A DNA stretch of 64,000 bases from Xenophilus aerolatus (GCA_030418545.1 QAIB01000007.1:62001-126000); one strand, 5' to 3'; positions 9,966 to 18,668 are shown, counted from the stretch's first letter. Program-made: numbers and translations. The notes: a model not told the origin generated them from the sequence alone.

Positions 9966-10768
9966 TGGGTGCACGCAGCATGGCGCCGCTGGCCGCGTGG
10001 CCGGCCGAGGCGCGCCGCGGCCTGGTGGGCCTCTTCACCGACATCGACGACACCCTCACCACCGACGGCGCCGTGCCGCCCGAGGTGGTGCAGGCGCTGG
10101 GCGCGCTCAAGGCCACCGGTCTGCACGTGGTGCCGATCACCGGCCGCCCGGTGGGCTGGAGCGAGCCCTTCGCCGCCAGCTGGCCGGTCGACGCGATCGT
10201 GCCGGAGAACGGCGCGATGGCGCTGCTGCGCGAGGCCGACGGCACGCTCGCGCGCCGCTACCAGCAGGACGCCGCCACGCGCGCCGCCAACTTCGCGCGC
10301 ATGCAGGCCGTGCTGGCGCAGATCGAGCGCGACATCCCGGGCGCGCGCCGCGCCACCGATTCGGCCGGGCGCGAATGCGACATCGCCATCGACCACAGCG
10401 AGTTCACGCAGTTGAGCGACGCTCAGATCGACAAGGTGGTGCTGGCCATGCGCCACGAGGGCATGCACGCCACGGTGAGCAGCATCCACGTCAACGGCTG
10501 GTACGGCGAACACAACAAGCTCGAGGGCGCGCGCTGGATCGTGCGCGAGCTGTGGGGCCGCCGGCTCGACGACGAGATCGACCGCTGGGCCTACGTGGGC
10601 GACTCGACCAACGACCAGCTGATGTTCCAGGCCTTCCCGCACAGCATCGGCGTGGCGAACATCGCGCGCTTCGTGCCGCACCTGTCGCAGCTGCCGCGCT
10701 ATGTGACGCCGAGCGAGCGCGGGGCGGGCTTCGTCGAGGTCGCGCGCGCCATCCTCGCGGCACGCTGA
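9965..10768 (+). CDS. HAD-superfamily (type IIB) hydrolase, sugar-phosphatase-like
   Basis: Predicted cytoplasmic phosphatase of 267 residues. HAD motif I is FTDIDDTLTTDG, with the nucleophile at the first Asp; motif II is the Thr in PITGRPVGW; late motif IV is YVGDSTNDQLMF. The long cap between residues about 75 and 190 is of the C2B kind, as in sucrose-6-phosphate and mannosyl-3-phosphoglycerate phosphatases. The ATG overlaps the prfC stop, so the two are co-translated. The substrate is unknown; a link to translation is only implied by coupling. Confidence 0.82.
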   Translation: MGARSMAPLAAWPAEARRGLVGLFTDIDDTLTTDGAVPPEVVQALGALKATGLHVVPITGRPVGWSEPFAASWPVDAIVPENGAMALLREADGTLARRYQQDAATRAANFARMQAVLAQIERDIPGARRATDSAGRECDIAIDHSEFTQLSDAQIDKVVLAMRHEGMHATVSSIHVNGWYGEHNKLEGARWIVRELWGRRLDDEIDRWAYVGDSTNDQLMFQAFPHSIGVANIARFVPHLSQLPRYVTPSERGAGFVEVARAILAAR

Positions 10769-11057
10769 GCGCCAGGCACCCGGCCCGCGTGGCCGGAGCG
10801 CCCGCGAGCCGGGCGCAGCGGGCGCCAAGGGCCAGCCCGTCGTAGCGGCACGGCCGACAGTGACCCGGGGTCGCCACCAAGCCGCAGACCGGGCGCCGTC
10901 GCGCGCCGGCCCTCGCCCGCGGCCGGCGGCGCCGTCCGCTCGCCGCCTACGTGCTCCAGGGCCCGCCTTTGCTCCACTGCCTGCGTTGCGAACGAACCCC
11001 CTCGGGTCGGCAACACATCGAACCGGACAGGTCGAGACAACCAAGGAGTGCCCCACC

Positions 11058-11333
11058 ATGAAAACCATCATCGCTCTGAGCATCGCAACCCTCACCCTCG
11101 GCGCCGGCCTGGCCGGCTGCGACGTGAAGAAGACCCAGGAAGGGAGCGTGACCACGCCCAAGTTCGAGAAGACCCGCGAAGGCGACGTCACGCTGCCGAA
11201 GTACGAGGTCACGCCGCCGAAGGTCGAGGTGACGAAGGAAGAAAAGACCGTCAACGTCCCGACGGTCAAGACCGAGGAGCGCACGATCGAAGTGCCCAAG
11301 GTGACCGTCACGCCGGCCAAGGACAACAAGTAA
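11058..11333 (+). CDS. Small repetitive lipoprotein of unknown function
   Basis: 91 residues. The signal peptide has a type II cleavage site (LGAGLAGC), so the mature protein is a roughly 71-residue lipoprotein anchored at its N-terminal Cys. The mature part is a chain of short beta-like units rich in V, T, K, E and P (KFEKT, KYEVT, KVEVT, VKTEE, KVTVT), with charge alternation and no globular core. An AAGGAG site precedes the start at 11058. Convergent with the enolase-superfamily gene. No function can be assigned; it may be a periplasmic or envelope-associated stress protein. Confidence 0.75.
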   Translation: MKTIIALSIATLTLGAGLAGCDVKKTQEGSVTTPKFEKTREGDVTLPKYEVTPPKVEVTKEEKTVNVPTVKTEERTIEVPKVTVTPAKDNK

Positions 11334-11337
11334 GTCG

Positions 11338-12807
11338 TTACCTTCGCGCCGCGGCCGTTGGCGGCGGCGCCGGCCATTGCGCCGCGGGCATGGGCGCCAC
11401 CGCGTCCAGCCACGGCGATACCGGCGAGCCGAAGCCCGGCGTCTCCAGCGAGCCGATCGCGATCCGGCCGTCGGCCACCCGCAGCCGCACGCGCCAGTCC
11501 ATGCGGTGGTACAGGTCCGGATGCGCGCGCAGGAAGGCCTCGGCCTCCTGCACCGGTCGGCGGTCGAAGCCGTCGATGAAGTGGTGGGCGTTGCGCTCCA
11601 CATGCCCGATGCCCAACAGCGCGACCAGCGCCAGATCCTGCTGCAGCGAGGTGCCGGGCTGCGTGGTCAGGTCCTCCGCCGACATGAAGTACGGCCGCCC
11701 CGGCGTCGTGTCGTTCCAGCGCCGGCAGCGCGCCAGGTTGATGAGCGACTTGTAGAAGCCCTTGCAGGCCTTGGTCGACACGCCGGCGTAGCCCAGCGAG
11801 CGCGCCAGCGGGAAAGCGTCGAGCGAGCCGTCGGACTCGTCGATGATGACGGGCCGGTCCAGCGCTGAATCGGTGATCGGCTGGGCCAGGGCACGCGCCC
11901 GCGCGACGGGCTGCTCGATGAACAGCGTCGCCGCGCACAGCTTCTGCAGCCGCGGTTCGGCCGCCATGCGCTGCCAGAAGGCCGCAACGGCCTGTGCATC
12001 GGCGAACTGCTCGTTGCCGTCCAGCGTCAGCTGAAGTCCGGGCACCGTGTCGAGCACCGCCGCGATGCGGCAGAGGCGATCCATGTCCTCGTCGCCACGG
12101 CCGGAGAGCTTGAGCTTGAAGTAGCGGTTGCCGTACACCGCCACCACCTCCTCCAGCGTCTCCGGCAGGCCGTCGCCAACGCGCTCGCCCTGGGCCTGGT
12201 CGGCCGCGACGATCGGGTCGAGCAGCCCGACCGTGTGTCGCACGTGCAGCCGCTGCAGGGGTTGCAGCGCGGCCAGGAAGGCATCGAGGTCGAAGCCCTG
12301 CAGATCGGGCGCCACCGCATGGGCGCCCATGCCCGCCAGGTTGGCCCGCATGGCCTGCGAGAAGCTCAGTCCGTGGTGGCGGCACAGCGCATCGAAGACC
12401 GCGCGGTCGAGCAGTGCCGGCCCGTAGGCCGACACCAGCGGCTGCAGGCCGATCGCCAGGCCGGCGCCCTGCAGGGGGCGGTACTGGTCGGCGAAGAGCG
12501 CGAAGGGCGTCGCCGGCCCGGCGCCGAGGTAGGCCTCGCGGGCGTTCGCCAGCGCGGCGCGCAACTGGTCGAGGTTCTGGGCATCGCTCAGCTCGGGCGA
12601 CTTGTCGAACCACTTCGCGGCCAGTGCCTCGGCGGCAAAGCCCTCGGCCTCGGCCCCGCCTTCGAAGCGCACGCGCACCCGCACGATGGCCTGCCGGCCC
12701 TCGGTGATGGTGACCGCACCGAAGCGGAAGGGCAGGCGCAGCCGGTAAGGCGACTCGAAGCCATCGACCGCCACCACGCGCACACGAGGCGCCACGCTGC
12801 TGCCCAT
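11338..12807 (-). CDS. Enolase-superfamily enzyme (mandelate racemase/muconate lactonizing-like)
   Basis: 489 residues, longer than the usual 360-400. It carries the alpha-proton-abstraction apparatus: KLK at 231-233, metal ligands Asp263 (in LDGNE), Glu298 (in FIEQP) and Asp323/Glu324 (in IIDESD), and a further Lys pair in STKACKG. The family interconverts or dehydrates carboxylate substrates such as sugar acids, dipeptides or cycloisomers. It is the last gene of a seven-gene minus-strand operon that also encodes a DapA-like lyase, an SDR-like protein and an ABC importer, suggesting catabolism of an organic acid. The exact substrate is unknown. Confidence 0.8.
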   Translation of the reverse strand: MGSSVAPRVRVVAVDGFESPYRLRLPFRFGAVTITEGRQAIVRVRVRFEGGAEAEGFAAEALAAKWFDKSPELSDAQNLDQLRAALANAREAYLGAGPATPFALFADQYRPLQGAGLAIGLQPLVSAYGPALLDRAVFDALCRHHGLSFSQAMRANLAGMGAHAVAPDLQGFDLDAFLAALQPLQRLHVRHTVGLLDPIVAADQAQGERVGDGLPETLEEVVAVYGNRYFKLKLSGRGDEDMDRLCRIAAVLDTVPGLQLTLDGNEQFADAQAVAAFWQRMAAEPRLQKLCAATLFIEQPVARARALAQPITDSALDRPVIIDESDGSLDAFPLARSLGYAGVSTKACKGFYKSLINLARCRRWNDTTPGRPYFMSAEDLTTQPGTSLQQDLALVALLGIGHVERNAHHFIDGFDRRPVQEAEAFLRAHPDLYHRMDWRVRLRVADGRIAIGSLETPGFGSPVSPWLDAVAPMPAAQWPAPPPTAAARR

Positions 12808-12822
12808 CGCCCCCGCTCCGCC

Positions 12823-13668
12823 CTACCAGTGCGGGCCGGCACGGCCCTCGTCGCCGCGGCCCGCGCTGCCCGACAGCTCGGTGTAGATGTCGAAAGCCAT
12901 GCGCCCCAACTCCTGTGACGCGCGGGTCTGCGCGGTGCGAGGCCGCTCGATGTGCACCTCGTGGATGTTGGCGACGCGTCCCGGTCGCGGCGACATCACC
13001 ACCACGCGGTCGGCCAGGAAGACCGCCTCGGGGATCGAGTGCGTGACGAAGACGATGGTCTTGCGCTTGCCGCCGTGCGCCGCCTGGTCTTCGCCCCAGA
13101 TGCGCAGCAACTCGAGGTTCATGTCGTCGCGCGTCATCGCGTCCAGCGCACCGAAGGGCTCGTCCATGAGCAGGATCGGCGGGTCGAGGACCAGGGCGCG
13201 GCACAGCGACGCGCGCTGCTGCATGCCGCCGGACAGCTCGCCCGGCCGCTTGGCGGCGAAGTCGCCCAGGCCCACGAGCTCGAGGAGTTCGCGGGCGCGT
13301 TCGCGGTACTTCTCGCGGTCCAGCCCTGCCAGCTCGGCGGGCAGCAGCACGTTGTCGAGCACGCTGCGCCACTTCAGCAGCAGCGCTGCCTGGAACACCA
13401 TGCCCACTGCGGGGATCGGCTTGACCACGGGCACGCCATCGACGCGCACCTCGCCACTCGTCACCGGGCGCAGGCCCGCCATGGCACGCATCAGCGTCGA
13501 CTTGCCGCAGCCACTGGGACCCACCAGGGCAACGAACTCCCCTTCGTTCACCGTGAGCGAGATGTCGCGCAGCGCCTCCACCGGGCCGCTCCCGGCCTGG
13601 TAGACCATGCCGGCATGGTCGACTTCGATCAAGGCGCGCGGGGCGCTCGGCGTGGGCGTGGCGGGCAT
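12823..13668 (-). CDS. ABC transporter ATP-binding protein, NitT/TauT type
   Basis: ATPase subunit of 281 residues for an importer of the nitrate/sulfonate/taurine class. Walker A is GPSGCGKST, the signature is LSGGMQQR, Walker B is ILLMDEPFGALD, and the switch His is in FVTHSIPEAVFLADR. The start at 13668 is chosen because upstream codons overlap the receptor gene and are not ABC-like. It lies 26 bp after the receptor gene and 15 bp before the enolase-like gene, inside the operon. The C-terminus is extended by a charged tail after the usual IERPR motif. Confidence 0.9.
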   Translation of the reverse strand: MPATPTPSAPRALIEVDHAGMVYQAGSGPVEALRDISLTVNEGEFVALVGPSGCGKSTLMRAMAGLRPVTSGEVRVDGVPVVKPIPAVGMVFQAALLLKWRSVLDNVLLPAELAGLDREKYRERARELLELVGLGDFAAKRPGELSGGMQQRASLCRALVLDPPILLMDEPFGALDAMTRDDMNLELLRIWGEDQAAHGGKRKTIVFVTHSIPEAVFLADRVVVMSPRPGRVANIHEVHIERPRTAQTRASQELGRMAFDIYTELSGSAGRGDEGRAGPHW

Positions 13669-13694
13669 GTCGGGTCTTTCCTCGGGCGACGCGC

Positions 13695-14717
13695 TCACTT
13701 CACGGGCAGGGGCATCGCCACCTTGGTGAAGAAGTCCTTGGCGTAGACGTCCTTGCACTCCACCTTCCTGGGCAGGCCCATGTAGGTGTTGACGATATCG
13801 ACCGAGCCGCACATCTTCTTGTCGTCGATGAAGCCGATGCCCTGGTCGGCGTAGTTCTTCGTGCGCATCAGCTCGAAGCCCAGCAGCATGTTGGCCTTGA
13901 TGATGGCGACGTCGATCTCGGGCACGCGCTTCTTGTAGATGGCCAGCGCCTCGTCGGGGTTGGCCATCACGTCGCGCCAGCCCATGTACGAGGCTTCGAG
14001 GAAGTCCTTGAGCTGCCTGGGTTTGTCCTTCATGGTCTTGTCGCTGGCCATGATCGACATCGCGTACAGGTCGAAGCCGTAGTCGGCCCAGGCCAGTCGC
14101 ACCGCCTTGCCTTCGCCCATGGCCTTGTCGTAGAAGGGCTGGCCGGTGGTGTAATCGGCCACGCCGTCCATGCGCTTCTCGGCGATGGAGGCCACCTTGG
14201 CGGTCGGCTCGATGTTGACCCAGGTCACCTTCTGCGGGTCGATCTTGTTGATGCGCGCGAAGGCCGGGAAGGCCAGGCGCTGGCTGTCGCCGGCCGGCGC
14301 GCCCACGGTCTTGCCTTCGAGGTCTGCGGGCTTGAGCAACGGCGCATCGGCGCGGCTGAAGAAGGTCATCGGCGTCTTGTCGAAGACCATGCCGACGATC
14401 TTCACGCGCGCACCGCGCGAGGTGGCCGAGATGATCGGCACCGCGTCGGCCAGGCCGACGTCGGCGCGGCCGGTGTCGACCTTGGCGATCGAATCGCCCG
14501 AGCCCTTGGACGCCTCGATGCTCACGTCCAGGCCCTTCTGCGCGTAGTAGCCCTTCTCCAGCGCCACCCAGTAGGCGGCATGGTCGCCCACCGCGAACCA
14601 GTTCAGGGCCAGCGTGAACTTCTCGCGCGGCTGCTGGGCCGATGCGGGCGCGGCGGCGAGGGCGAGCGCCATCGCACCGGCGGCGAGGGCGGACAGGGTC
14701 AGGGGGCGCAGGCTCAT
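13695..14717 (-). CDS. ABC transporter substrate-binding protein, NMT1/SsuA type
   Basis: Periplasmic receptor of 340 residues with a cleavable signal peptide ending in PASAQQ. The mature start KFTLALNWFAVGDHAAYWVALEKGYYAQKGLDV... belongs to the NMT1/THI5-like fold used for thiamine precursors, pyrimidines, sulfonates and aromatic acids. The central GAPAGDSQRLAFPAF stretch forms the typical ligand loop. It lies between the permease and ATPase genes. The substrate is presumably what the downstream enolase-like and DapA-like enzymes degrade. Confidence 0.88.
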   Translation of the reverse strand: MSLRPLTLSALAAGAMALALAAAPASAQQPREKFTLALNWFAVGDHAAYWVALEKGYYAQKGLDVSIEASKGSGDSIAKVDTGRADVGLADAVPIISATSRGARVKIVGMVFDKTPMTFFSRADAPLLKPADLEGKTVGAPAGDSQRLAFPAFARINKIDPQKVTWVNIEPTAKVASIAEKRMDGVADYTTGQPFYDKAMGEGKAVRLAWADYGFDLYAMSIMASDKTMKDKPRQLKDFLEASYMGWRDVMANPDEALAIYKKRVPEIDVAIIKANMLLGFELMRTKNYADQGIGFIDDKKMCGSVDIVNTYMGLPRKVECKDVYAKDFFTKVAMPLPVK

Positions 14718-14772
14718 GGGAACGTCCTTTCGGCTGGAGGGGCAGGAACGGGTGATGGAGAACTCGGTGCGT

Positions 14773-15543
14773 TCACGAGGCCTTGTCCTCGGCCCAGGGC
14801 GCGAGCAGGCGCGACAGGCCCGCGACGGCGCCGTAGAGCAGCAGGCCCAGCAGCGAGATCCACACCAGCGCCGCGAAGGCGGCCGGCGTGTTCATGCTGC
14901 TCTGCGTGGTGATGATCACGTAGCCCAGGCCCTTCTGCGAGGCGACGAACTCGCCCACGATGGCGCCCACCACGGCCGAGGTGGCCGTGACCTTGAGGGC
15001 GCTGAGGATGTACGGGTACGCGTTCGGGATGCGGATCTTGACGAAGACCTTCCACTTCGGCGCGCTGAACACGCGGCCCAGGTCCACCAGGTCCTGGTCG
15101 ATCTGCGTCAGGCCCACCGCGGTGTTGATCACCACCGGGAAGAAGCCGATCAGCGCGCCGATCAGCATGTTGGGCAGGATGCCGTAGCCCAGCCACATGA
15201 GGAACAGCGGCGCGATCGCGACCTTGGGCAGCGTGTTGACGAAGACGAGGAAGGGCGTGAGCGCACGCGACAGCCCCGGCGACCACGCGATCACCATGCC
15301 GAGGAAGACGCCGGCCGCGCCCGCGAGCACGAAGGCGCCGACGATCTCCACCGCGGTGATCCACGCATGGCTGAGCCAGGGAATCTCATGGCTGCCCATC
15401 GCCTCCAGCACCGCCCAGGGGCCGGGCAGCAGGTACTCGCGGATGTCGAATACCGTCACGGCGAGCTGCCACAGCGCGATGAAGGCGACGAAGATGCCCA
15501 CCGCTGGGAGGTAGTGCGCCAGGGTCTTGCGGAACTTGCTCAT
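14773..15543 (-). CDS. ABC transporter permease, NitT/TauT type
   Basis: Inner-membrane subunit of 256 residues with about six helices. The EAA loop that docks the ATPase is present as LVDLGRVFSAPKWKVFVKIRIPNAYPYI. The start at 15543 gives a short cytoplasmic stretch before the first helix (YLPAVGIFVAFIALWQLAV). It is the first transporter gene in the operon, 19 bp after the DapA-like gene. Confidence 0.9.
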   Translation of the reverse strand: MSKFRKTLAHYLPAVGIFVAFIALWQLAVTVFDIREYLLPGPWAVLEAMGSHEIPWLSHAWITAVEIVGAFVLAGAAGVFLGMVIAWSPGLSRALTPFLVFVNTLPKVAIAPLFLMWLGYGILPNMLIGALIGFFPVVINTAVGLTQIDQDLVDLGRVFSAPKWKVFVKIRIPNAYPYILSALKVTATSAVVGAIVGEFVASQKGLGYVIITTQSSMNTPAAFAALVWISLLGLLLYGAVAGLSRLLAPWAEDKAS

Positions 15544-15562
15544 GGGCCTCGGTGTGCAGGGT

Positions 15563-16639
15563 TCAGGCCAGCCAGCGCGCGAGGTTCGCGGCCACGAAGT
15601 CGTCGTCGGCGAGGTCCGCATGCTCGGCGCACACGCGGTCGATCGCCTCGGCCTGGCCGGGACTCAGGCCCTCGTGCGGGTCCAGGCACCAGATGCCTTC
15701 GAGCAGCCCCTGGCGGCGCAGCACCTCGTGGCAGCCGGCGATGCAGCCGTGGAAGTCGTTCGCCACATCGAAGAAGGCGCTGTTGCAGTCGGTGACGCGG
15801 CTGTCCAGCGCGAGCAGTTCGGCCGGCACCTGGGCGCCGCCGGCCTGCTGGCAGCGCGCCAGCAGCTGCACCGCCTTGGACGTCCACACCGACCAATGCC
15901 CCAGCAGTCCGCCGCGAAAGCGCACCGTGACCGGCGCGCCGTCGCGCATCACCGTAAAGGGCGTGGCCAGGTCGAGCACGATGTGGTCGTCGTTGCCGGT
16001 GTAGAGCGTCACGCGCTCCTCGGCGCGCGCGGCGACCAGGCCGCGCACCACGTCGAGCGTGCGGTAGCGGTGGAAGGGCGCGACCTTGATCGCCACCACG
16101 TTCGGAATCGCCGCGAAGCGGGCCCAGAAGGCGGCGCCCAGGTCCATGCCGCCCACGGCCGGCTGCAGGTAGAAGCCGATCAGCGGCATCACCTCGGCCA
16201 CTGCCTCGCAATGCGCGATCAGCGCGTCGTCGCTCTCGCCCTTCATCGCGGCCAGGCTCAGCAGCACGGCGCCGTAGCCCAGGCGGCGGGCGGTCTGTGC
16301 CTCGGCCACCGCCTGCGCGGTGCGGCCGCAGGCGCCGGCCACCAGGGCGAGTTCGCGGTCGGGCGCCCAGTCGCGCGCCGTCTCTGCGGCCAGCGACAAC
16401 ACGCGCTCGTACAGCCCCGCCTCGCGGATCGCGAACTGCGTGGTGTGGACGCCCACGGCCAGGCCGCCGGAACCGGCGTCGAGGTAATAGCGCGTCAGGG
16501 CGCGCTGCCGGCGCTCGTCGAGCCGGCGCTGTGCATCGAGCGCCAGCGGATGCGCGGGAATGGCCAGGCCGCGCTGCAGCAGCGCGCGCGTCTGCGCGAC
16601 GAGGGAGGGCAAGGTGTCGGGGGGCATGGAGGCACTCAT
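15563..16639 (-). CDS. Dihydrodipicolinate synthase/N-acetylneuraminate lyase family protein
   Basis: Predicted (beta/alpha)8 Schiff-base aldolase or dehydratase of 358 residues. The Schiff-base lysine is Lys185 in AIKVAPFHRY, and Tyr157 (YLQP) lies 28 residues earlier, exactly the family spacing. The usual N-terminal GTTGE substrate loop is replaced by VGVHTTQF, so the substrate is not pyruvate plus semialdehyde in the normal way. The C-terminus is about 50 residues longer than DapA. Its start overlaps the GNAT stop by 4 bp. In oxidative sugar-acid pathways this fold acts after an enolase-superfamily enzyme, as may happen here. Confidence 0.82.
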   Translation of the reverse strand: MSASMPPDTLPSLVAQTRALLQRGLAIPAHPLALDAQRRLDERRQRALTRYYLDAGSGGLAVGVHTTQFAIREAGLYERVLSLAAETARDWAPDRELALVAGACGRTAQAVAEAQTARRLGYGAVLLSLAAMKGESDDALIAHCEAVAEVMPLIGFYLQPAVGGMDLGAAFWARFAAIPNVVAIKVAPFHRYRTLDVVRGLVAARAEERVTLYTGNDDHIVLDLATPFTVMRDGAPVTVRFRGGLLGHWSVWTSKAVQLLARCQQAGGAQVPAELLALDSRVTDCNSAFFDVANDFHGCIAGCHEVLRRQGLLEGIWCLDPHEGLSPGQAEAIDRVCAEHADLADDDFVAANLARWLA

Positions 16640-17526
16640 CCGAATTCGGGGCCGGCAACGGCGAAAAGCGAGGACGGCGCCTCGGCCAGGTAGGGCGGCA
16701 GCTGCGCACGCAGCGCCATGCGCATGAAGGACCGCTGCAGGCGAAAGCCATGCGCGATCAACCAGCCCGAGAGCGCTTCGCGCGCGTCGGGCACGTCGAT
16801 GAAGACCGGCCCGGGCGTGGCCGCCAGGGCCGCACGCAACAACCCGATCGCCTGCGCGTCGCCGGCGGCGACCAGCGGGCCGATCTGCGCGGCACGCCGC
16901 CCTTCACGCGCAATGACGAAGCCGGTGGCAAGGCCGCGGGCGTCATCGAGGCGCCAGGCGCGGCTGCCTTGCCGCCCCGCCAGGCTGGCCAGCAGCGCCG
17001 CGCGGCCCAGGCCGCAGGCCTGCGTGTCGAGGGCCATGCAGTCCGCCAGCTCGTCCTGCGTGGCCTCGCGCACGCGCGGATCGACGGCCTCGGCCGCCGT
17101 GCTCGCCGCGGCGTCGCGCTCCCAGCGCGAGAAGCCGAAGCCGCGCAGGAAGCCGAGCTTGCGGTACACCGCCTCGCCAGCCGGCGTCGCGTCCAGCGTC
17201 GGCACCATCCGGCGGGCGCGCAGCGACTCGATGCACTGCGCAAGCAGCCGTGTCGCCAGCCCGCGGTGCTGCCAGGCCGGGTCGACCAGCACCATCGAGA
17301 TCCAGGCATGGCCGCCCTCGTAGGGCAGCGTCGCCGCGGTCGCGACCAGTTCGCTGCGCGCGGTGCGCAGGCCGATCGCCTCGCCTTGCGCGATGAAGAG
17401 CGCCCAGTCGTCGGTGGTCTGGTTCCAGCCCGCCGCGGACGACAGCCCCACGCCCGCGAAGACGTCGGCCGCCGCCAGGCACACCGACTGCAGCGCCTCG
17501 GCCTCGACGGCCTCAGAAGGCGCCAT
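16636..17526 (-). CDS. Tandem GNAT acetyltransferase
   Basis: 296 residues with two GNAT-like halves. The first has the acetyl-CoA loop VDPAWQHRGLATRLL followed by the GEAVYRKLGF motif of active GNATs. The second half (from about residue 155) is more divergent and lacks a clear Q/RxxGxG/A loop, so it may be structural. It overlaps the preceding SDR-like gene by 14 bp and the next gene by 4 bp, so it is a true operon member. It may acylate the substrate or detoxify an intermediate. Confidence 0.78.
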   Translation of the reverse strand: MAPSEAVEAEALQSVCLAAADVFAGVGLSSAAGWNQTTDDWALFIAQGEAIGLRTARSELVATAATLPYEGGHAWISMVLVDPAWQHRGLATRLLAQCIESLRARRMVPTLDATPAGEAVYRKLGFLRGFGFSRWERDAAASTAAEAVDPRVREATQDELADCMALDTQACGLGRAALLASLAGRQGSRAWRLDDARGLATGFVIAREGRRAAQIGPLVAAGDAQAIGLLRAALAATPGPVFIDVPDAREALSGWLIAHGFRLQRSFMRMALRAQLPPYLAEAPSSLFAVAGPEFG

Positions 17527-18592
17527 CGCGCACCTCGAACTTGGTGGGCTTGTTGAAGCTCTCGCGTTCGTGCTTCACCCAGTCGGTTACCCAGTCGAGC
17601 ATCGCGCCCAGCGGCACCACCGGGTAGCCGAAGAGCCGGTTGGCCAGCGTCGTGTCCGACAGCAGCGCAGTGGGCGCCTCCTGGCCCGTCACCTTCGGCT
17701 CCACGCCGAGGCGGCGCGCGAACTCGGCGACCAGCCAGCGCACCGAGATCGTCTCCGGGCCGGTGCAGTTGATCGGCGTGGGCGGCACGGTGCAATGCCG
17801 CAGGCTGCGCAGCACCTGGGCATTGGCGTCGCCCTGCCAGATCACGTTGACGTGCCCCATCGTGAGGTCGACCGCCTCGCCGCGGTGCACCTTCGAGCAG
17901 ATGTCGAAGAGCACGCCGTAGCGCATATCGATGGCGTAGTTCAGGCGGAACAGCCGCCCCGGCGTGCCGTGCCTGGCGCCGAAGTACTCGAACATGCGCT
18001 CGCGGCCGATGCACGACTGCGCGTATTCGCCGATCGGCGCCGGGGTGCCGAGCTCGCTCGCGCCCTGCCGCCCTACGGGCGTGAGCGCATACACGTTACC
18101 GGTGGAGAAGGCCACGATGCGCGCATCGCGAAAGGTGTCGGCCACCAGCGCCGGCACGTGCGTGTTCATGGCCCAGGTCAGGGCCTGGTTGCCGCTGGCG
18201 CCGAACTTGTGGCCGGCGGCGAAGACGATGTTGGGCACGCGCGGCAGCGCTTCGAGCGCGGCCCGGTCGAGCAGGTCGCAGGCGATGGTCTCGATGCCCC
18301 AGCCCTCGAGCCGCTCGCGCACCGCCGGGTCGCTGAAACGGGCGACGCCGATCACGCGCTTGTGCGGCGCCGCGTTCTTGGCCAGGCGCGCGAGCGTGGG
18401 GCCCATCTTGCCGGCCACGCCCAGGATCATCAGGTCGCCCTCGACCTGCGCCAGGTCGTCGACGAGAGCCTGCGTGGGACGCGCGAGGAAGTCGTCGAGC
18501 GCCTCGACCGACGCGAAGGCCGCCGGGAGCTGCGCCGGGTCCAGCAGGGAAACGGGCGCGTTCTGCGGGCGCTGCGCGGTGGCGATCGACAT
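17513..18592 (-). CDS. SDR-like (NAD-dependent epimerase/dehydratase family) protein with altered active site
   Basis: 359 residues. The nucleotide-binding glycine motif is LGVAGKMG (58-64) on a Rossmann fold preceded by an unusual 50-residue N-terminal extension. The expected Ser is in AFSTGNVY (162-168). The catalytic YxxxK is present only as Tyr190 followed four residues later by Cys194, so the lysine is missing. It is the first gene of the operon, 59 bp from a strong promoter with an operator. It could be a dehydrogenase with displaced catalysis or a non-catalytic NAD-binding protein. Confidence 0.8.
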   Translation of the reverse strand: MSIATAQRPQNAPVSLLDPAQLPAAFASVEALDDFLARPTQALVDDLAQVEGDLMILGVAGKMGPTLARLAKNAAPHKRVIGVARFSDPAVRERLEGWGIETIACDLLDRAALEALPRVPNIVFAAGHKFGASGNQALTWAMNTHVPALVADTFRDARIVAFSTGNVYALTPVGRQGASELGTPAPIGEYAQSCIGRERMFEYFGARHGTPGRLFRLNYAIDMRYGVLFDICSKVHRGEAVDLTMGHVNVIWQGDANAQVLRSLRHCTVPPTPINCTGPETISVRWLVAEFARRLGVEPKVTGQEAPTALLSDTTLANRLFGYPVVPLGAMLDWVTDWVKHERESFNKPTKFEVRDGAF

Positions 18593-18627
18593 GGCTCGAA
18601 ACTCCAGAAATCGTGTGCGTTGGAACA

Positions 18628-18656
18628 AGCTTAGGCGGCGCTTGCGCAGGTGTCAA
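18628..18656 (-). promoter_or_regulatory. Strong sigma-70 promoter of the catabolic operon
   Basis: Minus strand: -35 TTGACA (18651-18656), 17-bp spacer, -10 TAAGCT (18628-18633). The perfect -35 overlaps the palindromic operator at 18653-18668, an arrangement expected for repression. Confidence 0.75.
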
Positions 18657-18668
18657 CCGTTTGGTTGA
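18653..18668. promoter_or_regulatory. Palindromic operator, probable TetR-family site
   Basis: Inverted repeat TCAACC-GTTT-GGTTGA, 6-bp arms with a 4-bp centre, overlapping the -35 box of the operon. The TetR gene ends 73 bp away. It resembles TetR-family operators in length and symmetry. Confidence 0.65.

Noticed and set aside
10769-11057. 289-bp gap before the lipoprotein gene as a site of a hidden gene or RNA
   Set aside because: Frames here lack ribosome sites, and no strong hairpin or known RNA motif is visible; it most likely holds only the lipoprotein promoter.
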